A DNA stretch of 64,000 nt from Elmis aenea (GCA_947652605.1 OX393579.1:44708970-44772969); one strand, 5' to 3'; positions 20,753 through 32,872 are shown, numbered from the stretch's first letter. Numbers and translations: made by a program. Notes: generated from the letters alone by a model not told the origin.

Positions 20753-23480
20753 AAGATATAATTTTTTGTGTTAACCGCCGCTAGCCAGCTGGATAATTGT
20801 TTATAAAAGCCTATTTGATCTAGAAAACACTATTCATTTGTCTTACAGACTACAATATTTTTTATCGAGAAATCTTTTTTAGTTACACAATAGAACAAGT
20901 TCGGATTAATATGTTTGTTTATTAATAAGATTGACACTCGAGACAGTATCCGTTAGGCGTTGATAAATCTCAGTTGCAAACTTTTGAGGTCAAATTAGCA
21001 AAATCAACCGCAGCTAAAATTGGGTGCGGGGGTTATAAATGACTGCCATTAATCTTCCATTAGTTAGTTCGAAACAGTTCTAGATGCTAGAGTCGTCCCG
21101 CATAATTGCCACGTAATATTGATACTGATACTGCTAATGGTATAAGTTTGGCATGTTTTTAGTTTATTGTCTTCCAACCCTGTATAATCGGCATGCGACC
21201 GTTGAACCTACGCACACTCGTTAATCCAATTCACATCTTTTAATTATTGACTGTAAATATTTACACTGAGCAATGCGACTTTGTTAACCAGCAAGTGTTA
21301 ACAGGCCGCAGAAGCCAACGACCGACGAACGCTGTTATTATACGGACGTGTGGAATAGTCAAAGAGGGCGGTACTTGTGCATAATCTCAAAGTCAAAGGA
21401 GAAATAAATCACAGAAAATAGGAAGAAGCGTCGTTAGAAATCTATTGAAAGAGAAAAGAATATGTGATTCCTGAAATGATAAAGTGTTTGTTTGTAACGG
21501 CGCTGTGTATATCAAGCCTTTAATGACAGTTTCCGTATACATTTTCACGCTAGCGTACGATAATAATCAAAATTCATTGTAAAGGGTGTCTTAGAGATTA
21601 CAACTATTTACTTTGCTTTTATTCAAATTCAAATATTCCTTTATTCTTAATTTTGTAATTAAAAGTGCAAGCCATACTGATTGGGACGGGCATTAAAATT
21701 ATATGAAGAATGAAAAAGGGTATTGATATGAAATTTTGGTTATGACCATAATGGCATATGATCTGTTTAATCAAAATATTTTTAAGATGGCGACACTTCC
21801 GGAAATACCGGAAGTTGACGTCTTCTTTCTTATTTCAAATACAATGGTCTATTTTTTATTGCGTATTTCGATTTAAAACGTTATTTAAGAGGGACCTTTG
21901 ATAGCATTCCCTATATCTAAATCTAAATGCAGTAGTTTTTTTTTTAGACTTGGACTTTTTTGAAAGTTTTTCGATTTTTATCGTGATGCTTAATATTATC
22001 TACAACAGCCATTTTTGAAGACTATGCATTTATGCATAAAAGAAACCTTGTAGTTCATACTGGAATGTTTGCAATCGATGCATTACTTATAGGGTGCCCA
22101 AAATTTAATGTTCTTTTAATAGATACAACTTCAGATCACTAAAACTTGTTTTTTTCAAATACAATGCCCATTTTTTTTCCATTTTCTAATGCAAAATTAA
22201 ATCCTGCATCAATCTGTATTAGCGTTTCCTATACCTATCTGCAATAATTTTCGAGTTATTAAGAATTTTTGATAAAGTTAAAAGGAATTGTAAATTTAAG
22301 ATATAAGCAGTTTCTTTAAATTTCTATAAATATTTTAAAATTCTACTGGCAGAAGGTGCAGGTCTGTTATTATATTGAACAGCAAACAAATCTCTCTCTC
22401 TCTCCTCGCAAACTATGGCCACGTATACATATTTAAAATAACATTAAAATTCAATTTAAAGGATGCCTTGGTGCATTCGTCGGAAAATAAAGATGGTACT
22501 GTTGAAATATATCCTACGCTAGGCTAAAAAATCTTATTTGAGGTTTATTCATTGATAAACAGGTCAACTAAATAATTTTTTTACGACTCCCCCGTCTTTA
22601 TTTTATGTGTCTGGTCCCGCTTTTCTCTCGGGTCGTTTTATTGGCGGACTCAAAATTGGAGAATCGTTTTCTGCGGTGATGGAACGCTTTTAAATTTATT
22701 AAAAGTGCATTCATCCGCAAACCAAAACTTTTCTCGCAATTTATGAAAGAGTGTATTTTTTTAAAGACTTGTAATAAACCGGAGCGCTACATTTCACGAA
22801 TAAAGAAACAGAGATTTACTCACTTAAGGTGATATTGCTCCGTTCCATTTTATCTCCTAGAAAATCCGACAATTTTATGTCCGTGTTTTTATGGCGCGCC
22901 CTGAGTGATACGCGTAAACCTAATGCTGCCGCCACTTTCTTCTTAATAACATATTCGACGTGTGCCGGGTTATATATTTAATGTGTATGCAGATAAAAAC
23001 ATGTGTTGTTCGCTGTATAAAAAAGTTGTTGGGGAACAGAGGCAGGAAAAAGCTGGAACGGCCGGCGGTGCTCTTCGTTGTAAGGCTTCGCGCGGAAAAA
23101 ACGTTTGCAACACTTGCCGTATTTCATTTCGGGCGGCTTGAGGTTCGTATTTCATCAAAGTAAATACATATTGTATCATTTTCGTTTGAATGTCGTGAAA
23201 TGGATGGTTCAATGTTTGTGTTATTCTTCAGACTGTGTAAACTAAAAGCCGAGTTTTAAATTATGCTTTTGTCGCGACCTTTTTTCTTTCGTGAAAAAGA
23301 ATGGTCCATATATTATCTCTTGCGCAATTTTATCTAGAAATGTGTTGCGGCTGGATTTAAATTGTAATCGGTTTTTAACAGTTGTGTCTTCTACAATCAA
23401 CACCGTACATGGCTATTTAACAACAAGTAAATAAATATTGAAGTTAAACTATAATACTTATTTTGTTTCTTGTATTTATA
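20753..23480. other. Long stretch with no gene recognised
   Basis: This is the longest run without recognisable repeats. A TC microsatellite lies near 22390-22404. Around 22890-23150 GC rises and a pair of short antisense frames occurs, with no domain seen. It may be single-copy DNA and could hold regulatory sites that cannot be judged from one sequence. Confidence 0.4.
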
Positions 23481-23558
23481 CAGGGTGTTTAAAATTGTAG
23501 TTTAAGCTATTATAATAAGCGAAATCCACATGTTTAAACTCGAATTTTAAACACCCTG
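23481..23558. mobile_element. 78-bp mini-element with CAGGGTGTTTAAAATT ends
   Basis: CAGGGTGTTTAAAATTGTAG pairs with AATTTTAAACACCCTG. TA precedes the left end; the right flank is TGTA. Between the arms lie only CTATTATAATAAGCGAAATC and similar sequence. It appears to be the minimal, end-to-end form of the CAGGGTG group. Confidence 0.75.
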
Positions 23559-23728
23559 TGTATAAACAAAACCATATTAAAACATAGTGCAATTCAAGTG
23601 AAATTGAAATAACTAAAACTAAAGGTTTTTTACAATTCAATAATTATTAAAATGATCTGAGTTCATTTATGGTCAAAAAAAGATATATTGGTTTAATGAA
23701 TTCTCAAAATAATCATTTGCTTAATGTA

Positions 23729-24974
23729 CAGGGTGGTCTATTTTCGATACCCATACAGGGAGGGTATCTCGGTTATTATCAGGGCTAGAAACCGAAAAAA
23801 ATTTTGGTTAATGGTTAACCGAAATCGAGAACTTTATTTTTATAACGGTTTTTGTTGAAAAACCGGTTTTGTGTAAATGTTTAAAAAACCGGTTAAATCA
23901 ACCGGTTTTTAACATTATTCAGATTAGGAATGCAAAGGCTGAAAAGATATTATCTATTTATAATTTTACAATATATGTACAATCAAGCGTTCAGTAATTA
24001 CTTTTGGTAAACTAATCGCATTTAATATAGATTTTGTATGTTTTCAAAGTAATTTTTATTAAAAAAAGATGTTTAAAAAACCGGTTTTTTATTATTTTGG
24101 TTAAAGGTTGCCGTTTTGTTTGCCTTTAAAAATAACGGTTTCGGTTTCGGTTAAAAATCACTTTTTTGGACAAAAAATAAAGGTTAACCGGTTTTTTAAA
24201 CCGGTTTCATGCCCTGGTTATTATCAGAGATAGAAAAAAACCAATTACCTACGTAGTCTCGATTTCTTTTTCGAGAGGAATTCATTGTCGATTTTTGGCA
24301 AATTTCAAAAAAGTTAAATATCTCGCTTAAACGAAAAGATAGAGAAAAACTTTAAAGACATATCCAGTTTAACTCGTTTATTCTTTAAAAATATATTTTT
24401 TATGTAGAATTTTAAAAAATTATTGGAGGTAAACGTAAATTCTCATATTTAAACATAACTTTTATTCTCTTTTCGTTACACAAAATTTCATTGCAATGGA
24501 AAAATATTATTCATAAAAATACGTGAAATGGAACTAAAATTCCAAACAGGAAACACAAGTGTCGAAATTACAAATTACCATTATAAGAACATAACAATAT
24601 GAATGGTATAAGGTTAATAATAAAAAAATTGCACTTTTTGACAACTGCTTTTTTCTGCCGACCACAGATCATATCGATATTTATATGAGTAAAAAAAAAT
24701 TGAATATAGCTATCTTATTAAGGACAAAAAACCATGCCAAAAATGTTATTAAAGCTTTTCTCTCTTTTTGTTTAAGCGAGATATTTAACTTTTTTGAAAT
24801 TTGCCAAAAATCGGGTTTTGTCTATATTTCGAAAATTAAAAAAGATAAAAAGTCTGTTTGCGCCAATGAATTTCTCTCGAAAAAAGAAATCGAGACTACG
24901 TACTTAGTTTTTTTCCATCTCTGATAATAACCGAGATACCCTCCCTGTATGGGCATTGAAAATAGACCACCCTG
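23729..24974. mobile_element. Foldback element, CAGGGTGGTCTATTTTCG ends
   Basis: The outer arms, including CCATACAGGGAGGGTATCTC, pair with the right arm near 24915-24974. Inner arms pair 24225-24355 with 24745-24915. TA flanks both ends (23727-23728, 24975-24976). A 437-bp hAT MITE interrupts the left arm at 23780-24216. The 79-codon frame at 24685-24924 is arm sequence, not a gene. Confidence 0.8.
23780..24216. mobile_element. Nested hAT MITE, 437 bp, perfect 8-bp TSD
   Basis: The termini CAGGGCTAGAAACCG and CGGTTTCATGCCCTG are near-exact inverses. GTTATTAT occurs at 23772-23779 and 24217-24224. The interior is rich in AACCGGTT palindromes (GGTTAACC, AAACCGGTTTT) that repeat throughout. No coding frame. 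Confidence 0.92.
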
Positions 24975-24982
24975 TACATATA

Positions 24983-25902
24983 CAGGGTGACAATAACCTA
25001 CATGTGTTGTATGGTCAACTTTGTTATTATAAAAGTTACATGATCGGTTAAATTAGCAAAGCTGGGCAGAATTTCATGACGAATTTAATGCAATTTTGAC
25101 ATTTGACATACACCTTCAACTTTTTTAAAATATAAAAAAACGTGATTTTTTCAAATATAAATAATTCCATAGCCACCTACGATAAAATCAAAATGTGAAA
25201 TGATTCCTGTAGATATTTTTACGAAGAATTAGAAAAAAATATCTAAAAAGTAATAGCACACTTGATTTTTGAGATATAAGCCAATCTTGACTGTTTTTTA
25301 ATGGCAATCATAGTTGGCTATGGGCCCATTAAGATATTTTTTACATTAAATAATAATTTATGATTTTTCGCTTACTATTACTATTAAATCTAAATTATCA
25401 CTTGCGTTTAAAGTGTAGCCCTCTATCTATGGGCAATTTATATTTGAGATCAGCAGGTTGTAGATAATAATGTTTTCCTAAGCATATTTCTTTTGATTTG
25501 ATGAACTGTCCTTAAAATAACTAATCCCAAGTCATCATTTTGTATTCATTTAACTGTCTTTTTTGCCATTTAAAAAGTCAAGATTGGCTAATATCTCAAA
25601 AATCAAGTGTGCTATGACTTTTCAGATATTTTTATCTAACTCTTCGTAAAAATATCTACAGGAATTATTTCACATTTTAATTTTAACGTAGGTGGCTATG
25701 GAATTATTTATATTTGAAAAAGTCGTCAGTTTTTATTTTTTTCAGAATATTTAAAAAGTTGAAGGTGTTAGGTCAAATGTCAAAATGGCATTAAATTCGT
25801 CTTGAAATTCTGCCCAACTTTGCTAATTTAACCGATCATGTAACTCTTATAATAACAAAGTTACCCATACAAATACAACACATGTAGATTATTGTCACCT
25901 CG
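24983..25902. mobile_element. Foldback element, CAGGGTGACAATAACCTA ends
   Basis: The arms of roughly 330 bases (24983-25315 and 25560-25902) pair with few mismatches, including GCTGGGCAGAATTTCATGAC and GATTCCTGTAGATATTTTTA. TA flanks both ends. It lies 8 bases from the preceding element. Its right half is also found, fused to a different left half, at 37946-38482. Confidence 0.85.
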
Positions 25903-26877
25903 TATTTAAATTTATAAAAACGTGGGCAAACTTATTAGACTTTATCAGTATTTTTAAAGCGTCTAAAATACAAACTCCTAAATATCTCAAACAAAGAACA
26001 ATACCACTTTCATAATAAACGGGTCCATGTAAAAGAGTTCTTACTTTTTACTGCTTAGTTTAGATTTTTCAATATGCGTTTACGTAATCGAATGTGGAAA
26101 CTGTAATAATGACGGCTATGTTGTTTTATGGATTTCCCGGTGTGGGAAAGTTCTCCCTCGACCATCTCATAACTAACGAAAGGTGCCGGATGGGCGATAA
26201 AAGTTTATTTCTTCGTTGTTATAGGTGCTGATTTGGAACGGAAATCTATTGTCCATATATTGCGCATTCTCATTTTTATTGCTAAAATCCTGTGTTGGCA
26301 ATCGCTCGGAGTAATACGATGTTCTTCTGTCCGTTGCCAAGGCTATGCATTCATTACACTTGAAGTGAAAGTTCATCGGCATATGGCACATTACTATCGG
26401 GTTAGTTTCTGCACTCCACTTAAAACAATCTCGACTTAGAATATATCAGAGTTCATTAGCGAGGAGCTTTATGATTAATGCCTAATATGCACATGGTCTG
26501 GATACTTGTAATTGAAGTTGAACGTTAATGCCACACAACCCGCTACTCCGTTCATGCCAAGTGCTTTATTAGCCAGATTTCAGATGAGCGATCACAAATT
26601 AATGTTATGATCATTAATAACATAGTAGGCTAGACCGTGAGAGGAATATGTTTGTAGAGGAGATAAACTGAATGTCCGCAAGGGCGCAATATCTTGAGGC
26701 AGTACGCGTGCCGTGTAGACAGGACCGTATTCTAAAACTCACTGGTACATTCTTTCATCAGGTCCTTGTGGTATGCGCGCAACTTGGGTGATTTTCTTTA
26801 ATGCAAAAACAGGCCATTCTTAGCCTAACAATATTTTCTTTATACAATTTGGGGTAATGTTTAGAATTAAAAAGCAG
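25903..26877. other. No gene recognised
   Basis: Somewhat higher GC than its surroundings and without recognisable repeats, so possibly single-copy. Short antisense frames at 26173-26439 have no domain I can name. Confidence 0.4.
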
Positions 26878-27394
26878 AAGCAAAGCGAATGATTGAACAA
26901 GCGCATGGAAAAGGCTGTATTGGTGAAACAACAGTTTAAAGGTGGGTTTATACAGCCGTTTTAGTAATAAGACTTAAGATTAGTAATAAGAATAAAAGTT
27001 AAAATACTGTTAAATCAATGCTAGCGTTTACGCATTGGATTTAATTTTAGTAATAACTTTAAGAATAAGCAATAACCTTGAAAGTTGGTTAACTTTCAAC
27101 ATTATTCTTACGCTTATAGCCAAACGCGAAATGCGCAGTCGCAAGAAATCGATACGCCCATCGCACACGTGCGTTTGTTGTGATAACGGATTTTTGTTCG
27201 GGTTTTTGGGAATCAAAGGACCCACTATTGTCACAAGGTGTTCATATCCATGCAAATCATGTATCTGGGATCATACGGGTGTATTTAAAAAATTGTTCTT
27301 TGTCATATTCGACTGTTTTCATATCTAATATTTTAAGGTTATTACAATTACTATCACCACTGCATAAACGCTGCTTTTTTTATTCTTATTACTA

Positions 27395-29060
27395 CAGTGA
27401 GCTCGCGTTATAAGCAACTAACGGCGGCCAATTCCGATCTAAAAGTTGCTTATAACGTGAAAGTTGCTTATATGATAGAAATAGAAACGATTCGATTTTT
27501 AACATAAATAAATCTTGCTTTTAGTAGTAAAACTAAAAATAAAAGTTTACACCATAACAACGCGATCGTTGTCGCGTTGCTATGGTGATCTGTACGTACC
27601 TATGTCAAACGAAATACGTGCGTGCCACGTACCTTTAGTCGTGATCTATGTACTTGTACATCTCTCAAATAAAAAAATATGATGTGATTTCATGGCAAGT
27701 ATACAGAGCGGATGAAACGGCCTTATTTTACAAGCGTTTACCGGACAAAACTCTTGTCATACACATAAAAAAATATTCCCGGGAGAAAAATATCTAAGCA
27801 ACGAGTTAGGTACTATTATACCGTGTGCTAATTCCACCGACAATCATTAATTGAACTTATAAACTTTGGTAAATTATATAAGGCCAAAAAATTTTAGTAG
27901 TTTAACCTACGAGTTTATTATATTATTATACAGCGTCATTCAAAAAGTCTGCAACAAATTGAAAAAAATAAGAAACCTAAACATTAAAAAAGTGTAACAA
28001 ATAGAACCCTTTTTTATTATCAATTTGTCAGAAAATTTTATTTTTGTTAAAGTACATGGTCTACAACTAATTTTAAGATGAAAAAAAGTTGAATAAAAAG
28101 TCAGGATATTTTCCATTTGTTGCAGACTTTAAATGTTGAAACTTCTTAAAAAATAAAAATTAGAATATAACCCTCAGAATTTAAACCTAGTTCGGTTTTT
28201 AGATTCTTAATAACTTTTTTCGATAAAAATAAAATTTTCCATTTGTTGCAGACTTTTTAAATGTTAAAATTTCTTAAAAATAAAAATTGAAATTTGACCG
28301 TCAAAATTTAAATCTAGCCTAATTTGGGGATTTTTAAAAACTCTGTCCATAATTTTTTTGTATCTCTTAAAATATTTCAAAAATCACTAATATCTAGTGT
28401 CATATAATTTTTTATTAAACTTTTTTTATCTTAAAATTAGTTTTAGACCATGCACCAACTTTTATCAAGAATACAATTTTCTGAGAAAAAAATAATAAAA
28501 AACTTTTCCATTCGTTGCAGACTTTTTGAATGACGCTGTATATTAATAATCTCCTAAAAATAAAATGATTGTTAAAAAATCTATTGTTAATCTAGATTTC
28601 ACAAGATATTTTACTGCCCTTTTAAATAACCTGAATGTTAAAAAAAAACTGAAAGTGCTATATCACTCAAAATTTTCGTAAAAATGTAAATATTTTGAAA
28701 ACTGTTGACTTTAGACCCATATAACCTTTTACATTTATTAAAGTAAATTTTAAGACAAATTCAAAAATGCAAAAATATACAGGGTGTTCTATTTCAAATT
28801 TCAAAGTTTGAGTCCGTTTCCGGTTGAACCGGAAGTCGCATTGCAACCTTAATATTTCTATCGAATCCGAAAAATACCATAACGCTCAGATACAAAATTT
28901 CATTGTTATATCTGCAATAGTATTTTAGATATTTGTATTTTTAACTGTCACACTGACAGTTGCTTATATCGTGTACTTTGATACGATAGTTGCTTATATC
29001 GAGTGTTGCTTATAACGCGAGTTGCTTATATCGTGGGTTGCTTATAACGCGAGCTCACTG
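27395..29060. mobile_element. CAGTGAGCTCGCG element, copy 1
   Basis: Exact inverse ends CAGTGAGCTCGCGTTATAAG are flanked by TA (27393-27394, 29061-29062). GTTGCTTATA motifs are arrayed just inside both ends: three on the left and about five to six on the right. These resemble subterminal transposase-binding arrays. The second copy, 44314-46224, is nearly identical over most of its length. It contains the inner CAGCGTCATTC element at the same site. No transposase; probably Tc1/mariner-group. Confidence 0.85.
27931..28538. mobile_element. Copy 2 of the CAGCGTCATTC element (innermost)
   Basis: The left end CAGCGTCATTCAAAAAGTCT and right end AGACTTTTTGAATGACGCTG are inverse, with TA flanks. At 608 bp it is shorter than the 853-bp copy at 44851, mainly by loss of one internal repeat block. 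It occupies the same position in the outer element as that copy does. Confidence 0.85.
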
Positions 29061-29420
29061 TATTCTTATTCTTATTACTAAATTTGTGTTGCATAAACCC
29101 ACCTTAAAACTGGTACAAAAAGTTTGAAAACGGTAAAACTAGAGTTGAAGACAAACCCAGAAGCGCAAGACACTAAGAAACAGGTGATCAAGTCCTCCTA
29201 AATGATAGGAGTAACTTTTAATAAACAAATAAATTGGCTAAAAAGCTCAAGATTAATCAGTCAACTGTCTTACGCAAGCTACATTCAATGGGAAAGATCC
29301 AAAAAGTTTCTTAGCAATCGTTGAGCCTCCACTAAATTGTGAACTGCGATAAGTCGGGTTTTGATCCTAATGGACGACATATTTTAGACTGGCAAACGGC
29401 CATATTAGATTTACCAAATT

Positions 29421-29778
29421 GTTAAACAAAATTAACATATCAAATAAAATTTGTGCATTCAATTCAGGATACCTTTGCGTCGTTAGGTGTAAAAACACAA
29501 CTCGATTAGTTTAATAAAAATATACACACGATCTATATCTAATAATATACACTGAGAAAAGTGAAACTCACTTGTTTCAAAAGAGTTATTTAACCGCATT
29601 GGGGTAGTCCCCTAAGCACAAACGAGAATTTAAATGGTTAAGCCCAGTACATTTTTCAAATGAAATCCTCTTTGCTGACAATAATATTGTCCTTTATCGT
29701 ACCTTGTGTCTCAACAATTTTGTGAAGAGAGGTGGCGATGTAGATGTTTTGTAGTTTAAAATACTAGAAATGCGAAAC
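29421..29778. other. No gene recognised
   Basis: AT-rich DNA between the mariner remnant and the next hAT MITE. Decayed mariner sequence may continue here but is not readable. Confidence 0.35.
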
Positions 29779-30179
29779 CAGGGGTTTGGAGCAGTCCAAT
29801 TTTGTAATTGCTCCGCTTCAGCTCCGCTCCGGCATCAAAATGCTTGCTCCAGCTCCGCTTCATGCTCCAAATATTGTTAGCATTTATAAGAACAATTTTT
29901 TGATTAAAAAAATTGAAGTTTTAATTTTATCGGATATGTAGAAGTTGGTCAAAAATAACAAACAAGTGAAGTTAAATGAATGTTTGAAAAAACAAATGAT
30001 TGATCTTCAAACCACGAAAAAAAGAAAAAAAAAGTAGTTTTTTTTACAAAATTGTACATAATAAACTGGAGCAGTGGAGCAATCAAAATTATTTGCTCCG
30101 GACTCCGCTCTTGCTCCGGGCAAAAACCCATTGCTCCACTGCTCCGTGCTCCAGCACCGTGCTCCACTCCAAACGCCTG
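29779..30179. mobile_element. hAT MITE rich in TGCTCC/GGAGCA motifs
   Basis: Ends CAGGGGTTTGGAGCAG and TCCACTCCAAACGCCTG are flanked by a perfect TGCGAAAC duplication (29771-29778, 30180-30187). Both subterminal regions are packed with GCTCCG, TGCTCC and GGAGCA copies, more than a dozen in about 200 bases. The overlapping short frames on both strands come from this repeat and encode nothing recognisable. Confidence 0.93.
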
Positions 30180-30187
30180 TGCGAAAC

Positions 30188-31238
30188 AACATTTTTCCCC
30201 AAGTCCCCAAGAAATTTTAAGATATTTAAGTGCGTGCTTTTGTAAATAACATGTTTAATTTATCTTTTTCGTTTAATTGTCAAAAAAATTGACACTTTCA
30301 ACAGATTATTTCAGCTAATTTACAATGCTGCTTTCATAATAATAATAATAATTATATGTATATCGAAAAAGTCGTTAGGTGACTACATTAATTGGTTTTA
30401 TAATTTATTCTTGACGATATTGTTTTATAGCGACTCAATTTGTTACAAGTGAGACTTTTGCACAGCCTTTGTTTGGAAAAGCCAGATGTAAAACTCCGAA
30501 TCGACACAGTATTACTAAAATCGAAATGTACAAGTTATGGTCATCTTTGTAATAACACTAGCCATTTTCCATAGTGCATAAGTTGGCAAAAGTAAGTTTA
30601 CGCTTGCATACGTTAAGTACTGTATTAAATATGAAATAATGGAATAGAATTAAAAATCAAAAACTATAACTAGCATAGTATAAAGAAATATAAAAGCAAG
30701 CACCGCATTGAACGCATGCATGGACGGCACGCAACCGGTCTATAACCATCTAATTATCTCTGAAATTGCAGTTTTTGTTGTGATTTATGACTTCATATAT
30801 CCGACAAAGTTAGCAAATGAATAGTTGTCGCTTTAGTGCGCAGTACTGTTGAATAAATGTTTTTATTTAATTCACAGGCTGCGTTTTTTTTAAGGACGTG
30901 TTTCTAAAGTTAGATTGCAAATTATGAAAACCGGTACTAGATTAAAAGAGAGGGCTAGTATTAAACTTTGGTGGTCCGCCGGGGTCGTCAGTAAAAGAGG
31001 GCGTTAACTCGTGGCCTGCTTGTTCTATGCTTAAAAGGGCCTAGCACGCTAGGATCGTAATCAAAGTTATTATACAAAGATAGCTTCGGGTATCTTACTA
31101 GAATATGCTAGACATTCTGCAGGATTAGTTTATTTTTCTTTGTGCAAAACACGGTCCATTTCTGTTTGCCAATAACCCACTGGTAGATATAGAGTGACCG
31201 AGAATGTCTGTTAGGTTTTTCGTTAGGTTGGTTATTGT
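30188..31238. other. No gene recognised
   Basis: Includes a short TAA microsatellite near 30338-30352. Otherwise possibly single-copy DNA without coding signal. Confidence 0.35.
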
Positions 31239-31736
31239 TATGCACGAGTTATATTTTGTCAGAATATTTCCCTCACCTAACCTACCTGTCAAATTAAATG
31301 TATGTTATGTCAAATTTTATAAGTACCACCAGAGTGGTGCGCCAGGGGTGTGGTTTAATCTATACCTATTAAAGTAACGCTACTGGTCGCTGAAATTCGT
31401 TAAAAAAGTATCAAGACCAAAATATTTAATTCGCTCTCCAAATTTATATTTTCGACCAATCACAAACTCAGATTTCTTAGAACAGACCTATAAACGCATG
31501 AAAATCTGTTAATTGCGCAAAGGTTATTATCAGTGTATGATTATGTTTATTGGCCTTTTCAAGAAAATTTGAGTTTGTTATTGGTCGAAAACGCATATTT
31601 GACAGGCGGATCAACATCTGACAAGTGAATGTAAAATTATTAACGTGTAACAATGCTCCTATTGGTAGTATCTAGAAGATTTAAGATTAGTGATTGGTTG
31701 AATACGCAAATTTGACAGGTGAAGGAAATTTTCAAT
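31239..31736. repeat. Dispersed repeat with CCTGTCAAATT ends, uninterrupted copy
   Basis: This runs from ATGCACGAGTTATATTTTGT to AATTTGACAGGTGAAGGAAA. The left CTCACCTAACCTACCTGTCA and the right end are roughly inverse. Internally CCAATCACAAACTCAGATTT pairs with GAGTTTGTTATTGGTCG. The second copy at 56553-57857 is interrupted by a foldback element. TA at 31361-31362 is the corresponding empty site. Confidence 0.75.
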
Positions 31737-31848
31737 AAAATTTTAGCCTTAATTTTTTTAATATGTTTTAGTACGACTGTGTATAAGATGCTATATTTTT
31801 TTATGCTGTACGCTGTACGTAACATTGTATTTAAAATTCTATTGAAAA

Positions 31849-32119
31849 CGGTTAAGATACCAAAAATGTGCAGTTTTTTGAGACAAACTCAGAACCGTTT
31901 TCAAAAATATTCCATCATTTCCGGTTTTTGAGTTATTAAAAAAAAGTGTTTTTTTTTTGTCATAATAATAATGTGTCATATCTCCGAATGATAGAATATT
32001 TTTGAAAACCGTTCTGAGTTTATCCCAAAAAACTGCACGTTTTTGGTAATTTAACCGTTTCTATATCTTCAATATTAAGCGAAATACCCATGTAATCTCA
32101 TCGAATTTGGACCACCGTG
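31849..32119. mobile_element. Left-truncated copy of the 47188-47829 foldback family
   Basis: From ATACCAAAAATGTGCAGTTT to TCGAATTTGGACCACCGTG, followed by TA, it matches both arms of the 47 kb element in order. The first 60 bases, with the left terminus, are missing. Confidence 0.7.
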
Positions 32120-32720
32120 TACAAACATACTGTCCGTTTACTTTTGATTACTCCAATGAGTCCTTCCTCAACTTAGTCTAATATTTATTTTGACCGATAT
32201 TTTTCCACGTCCAACTCTATATTTACGGTCTATGTGTTTTAAGCCTCCTTTTATTCTTTTTTAAATTTAATTAGGACATGCCGCATAAACAGTAAATGTT
32301 AGTTTTACGGTTTTCCACGGTCGCCGCGCTTAAAAATAATAGTTTTCCATTCAATTACAAAGGCGTTCACATGCATGGATTTATGTTAGCTTGCTCGGGG
32401 CGTTAGATAAATGTTTTGATAGTAACAATAGAACGTATTTAATACTTCGTAGAATCTATCTGGCCTGCAGCAATATCTTAACTGTTCGTCAACTTATTTT
32501 AGATAATATAGACAAACGTTATACAAGGATAGCGTGAATAGTTTTCGGCCTAGCGTATAGAAGTCGCAAATTTTTATGACAGGTTTATGGTTCTTTCTAG
32601 TGTTATCCTGCTTGCATTAGCTAAGAAAAAAGTTTTAGTTTACTTTATATAGCCGGAGTATTGTGTTTGTTCGGGCGCGTTGCAGTCGCCATGGAGCTGG
32701 GTGGAAGTGATATATTTGTT
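32120..32720. other. No gene recognised
   Basis: No coding or repeat signal that I recognise. Confidence 0.35.
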
Positions 32721-32848
32721 TTTATATTTGTTGCTAGTTACGATAAAAAAACTTTGATCCGACTCGAAGGACCAAAATGTTTAATATTGTAATATTCTCA
32801 TACTTTTTTTCTACAAAGTTTTGTTATCGTAACTAACAACAAATATAA
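32721..32848. repeat. Inverted repeat with arms of about 35 bp
   Basis: TTTATATTTGTTGCTAGTTA followed by CGATAAAAAAACTTTG pairs with CAAAGTTTTGTTATCGTAAC and TAACAACAAATATAA. The spacer is about 58 bases. It may be a small foldback element, but no terminal consensus or duplication is clear. Confidence 0.7.
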
Positions 32849-32872
32849 TAACAAAAAGGGACAGCCGCTTAA

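Larger units (their letters stand above)
26940..29104. mobile_element. Outer MITE of a three-level nest, TAA duplication
   Basis: The ends AGGTGGGTTTATACAGCC and ATGCATAAACCCACCT-like sequence (GTTGCATAAACCCACCT) are inverted, with AGTAATAAGA just inside on both sides. TAA flanks each end (26937-26939, 29105-29107), as for PIF/Harbinger insertions. It sits inside the mariner remnant and itself contains the element at 27395-29060. Without that insertion it would be about 500 bp. Confidence 0.75.
26878..29420 (+). pseudogene. Mariner-type transposase remnant split by insertions
   Basis: The left piece (26878-26939) reads EAKRMIEQAHGKGCIGETTV. The right piece (from 29108) reads NWYKKFENGKTRVEDKPRS and, further on, LAKKLKINQSTVLRKLHSMGK, then I-Q-K-V. 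This is the order of the two helix-turn-helix motifs in mariner-family transposases, where W-[FY]-K-[KR]-F-[KE]-[NS]-G and D-[KE]-P-R-S link them. Both pieces are in the same frame once the 2165-bp insertion and one copy of the 3-bp TAA duplication are discounted. Several stops occur in the right piece. The catalytic D-D domain is not identifiable beyond 29420. Confidence 0.75.

Noticed and set aside
30000..30249. Overlapping frames on both strands with Cys/Ser/Pro-rich peptides
   Set aside because: They are produced by the TGCTCC/GGAGCA repeats of the hAT MITE.
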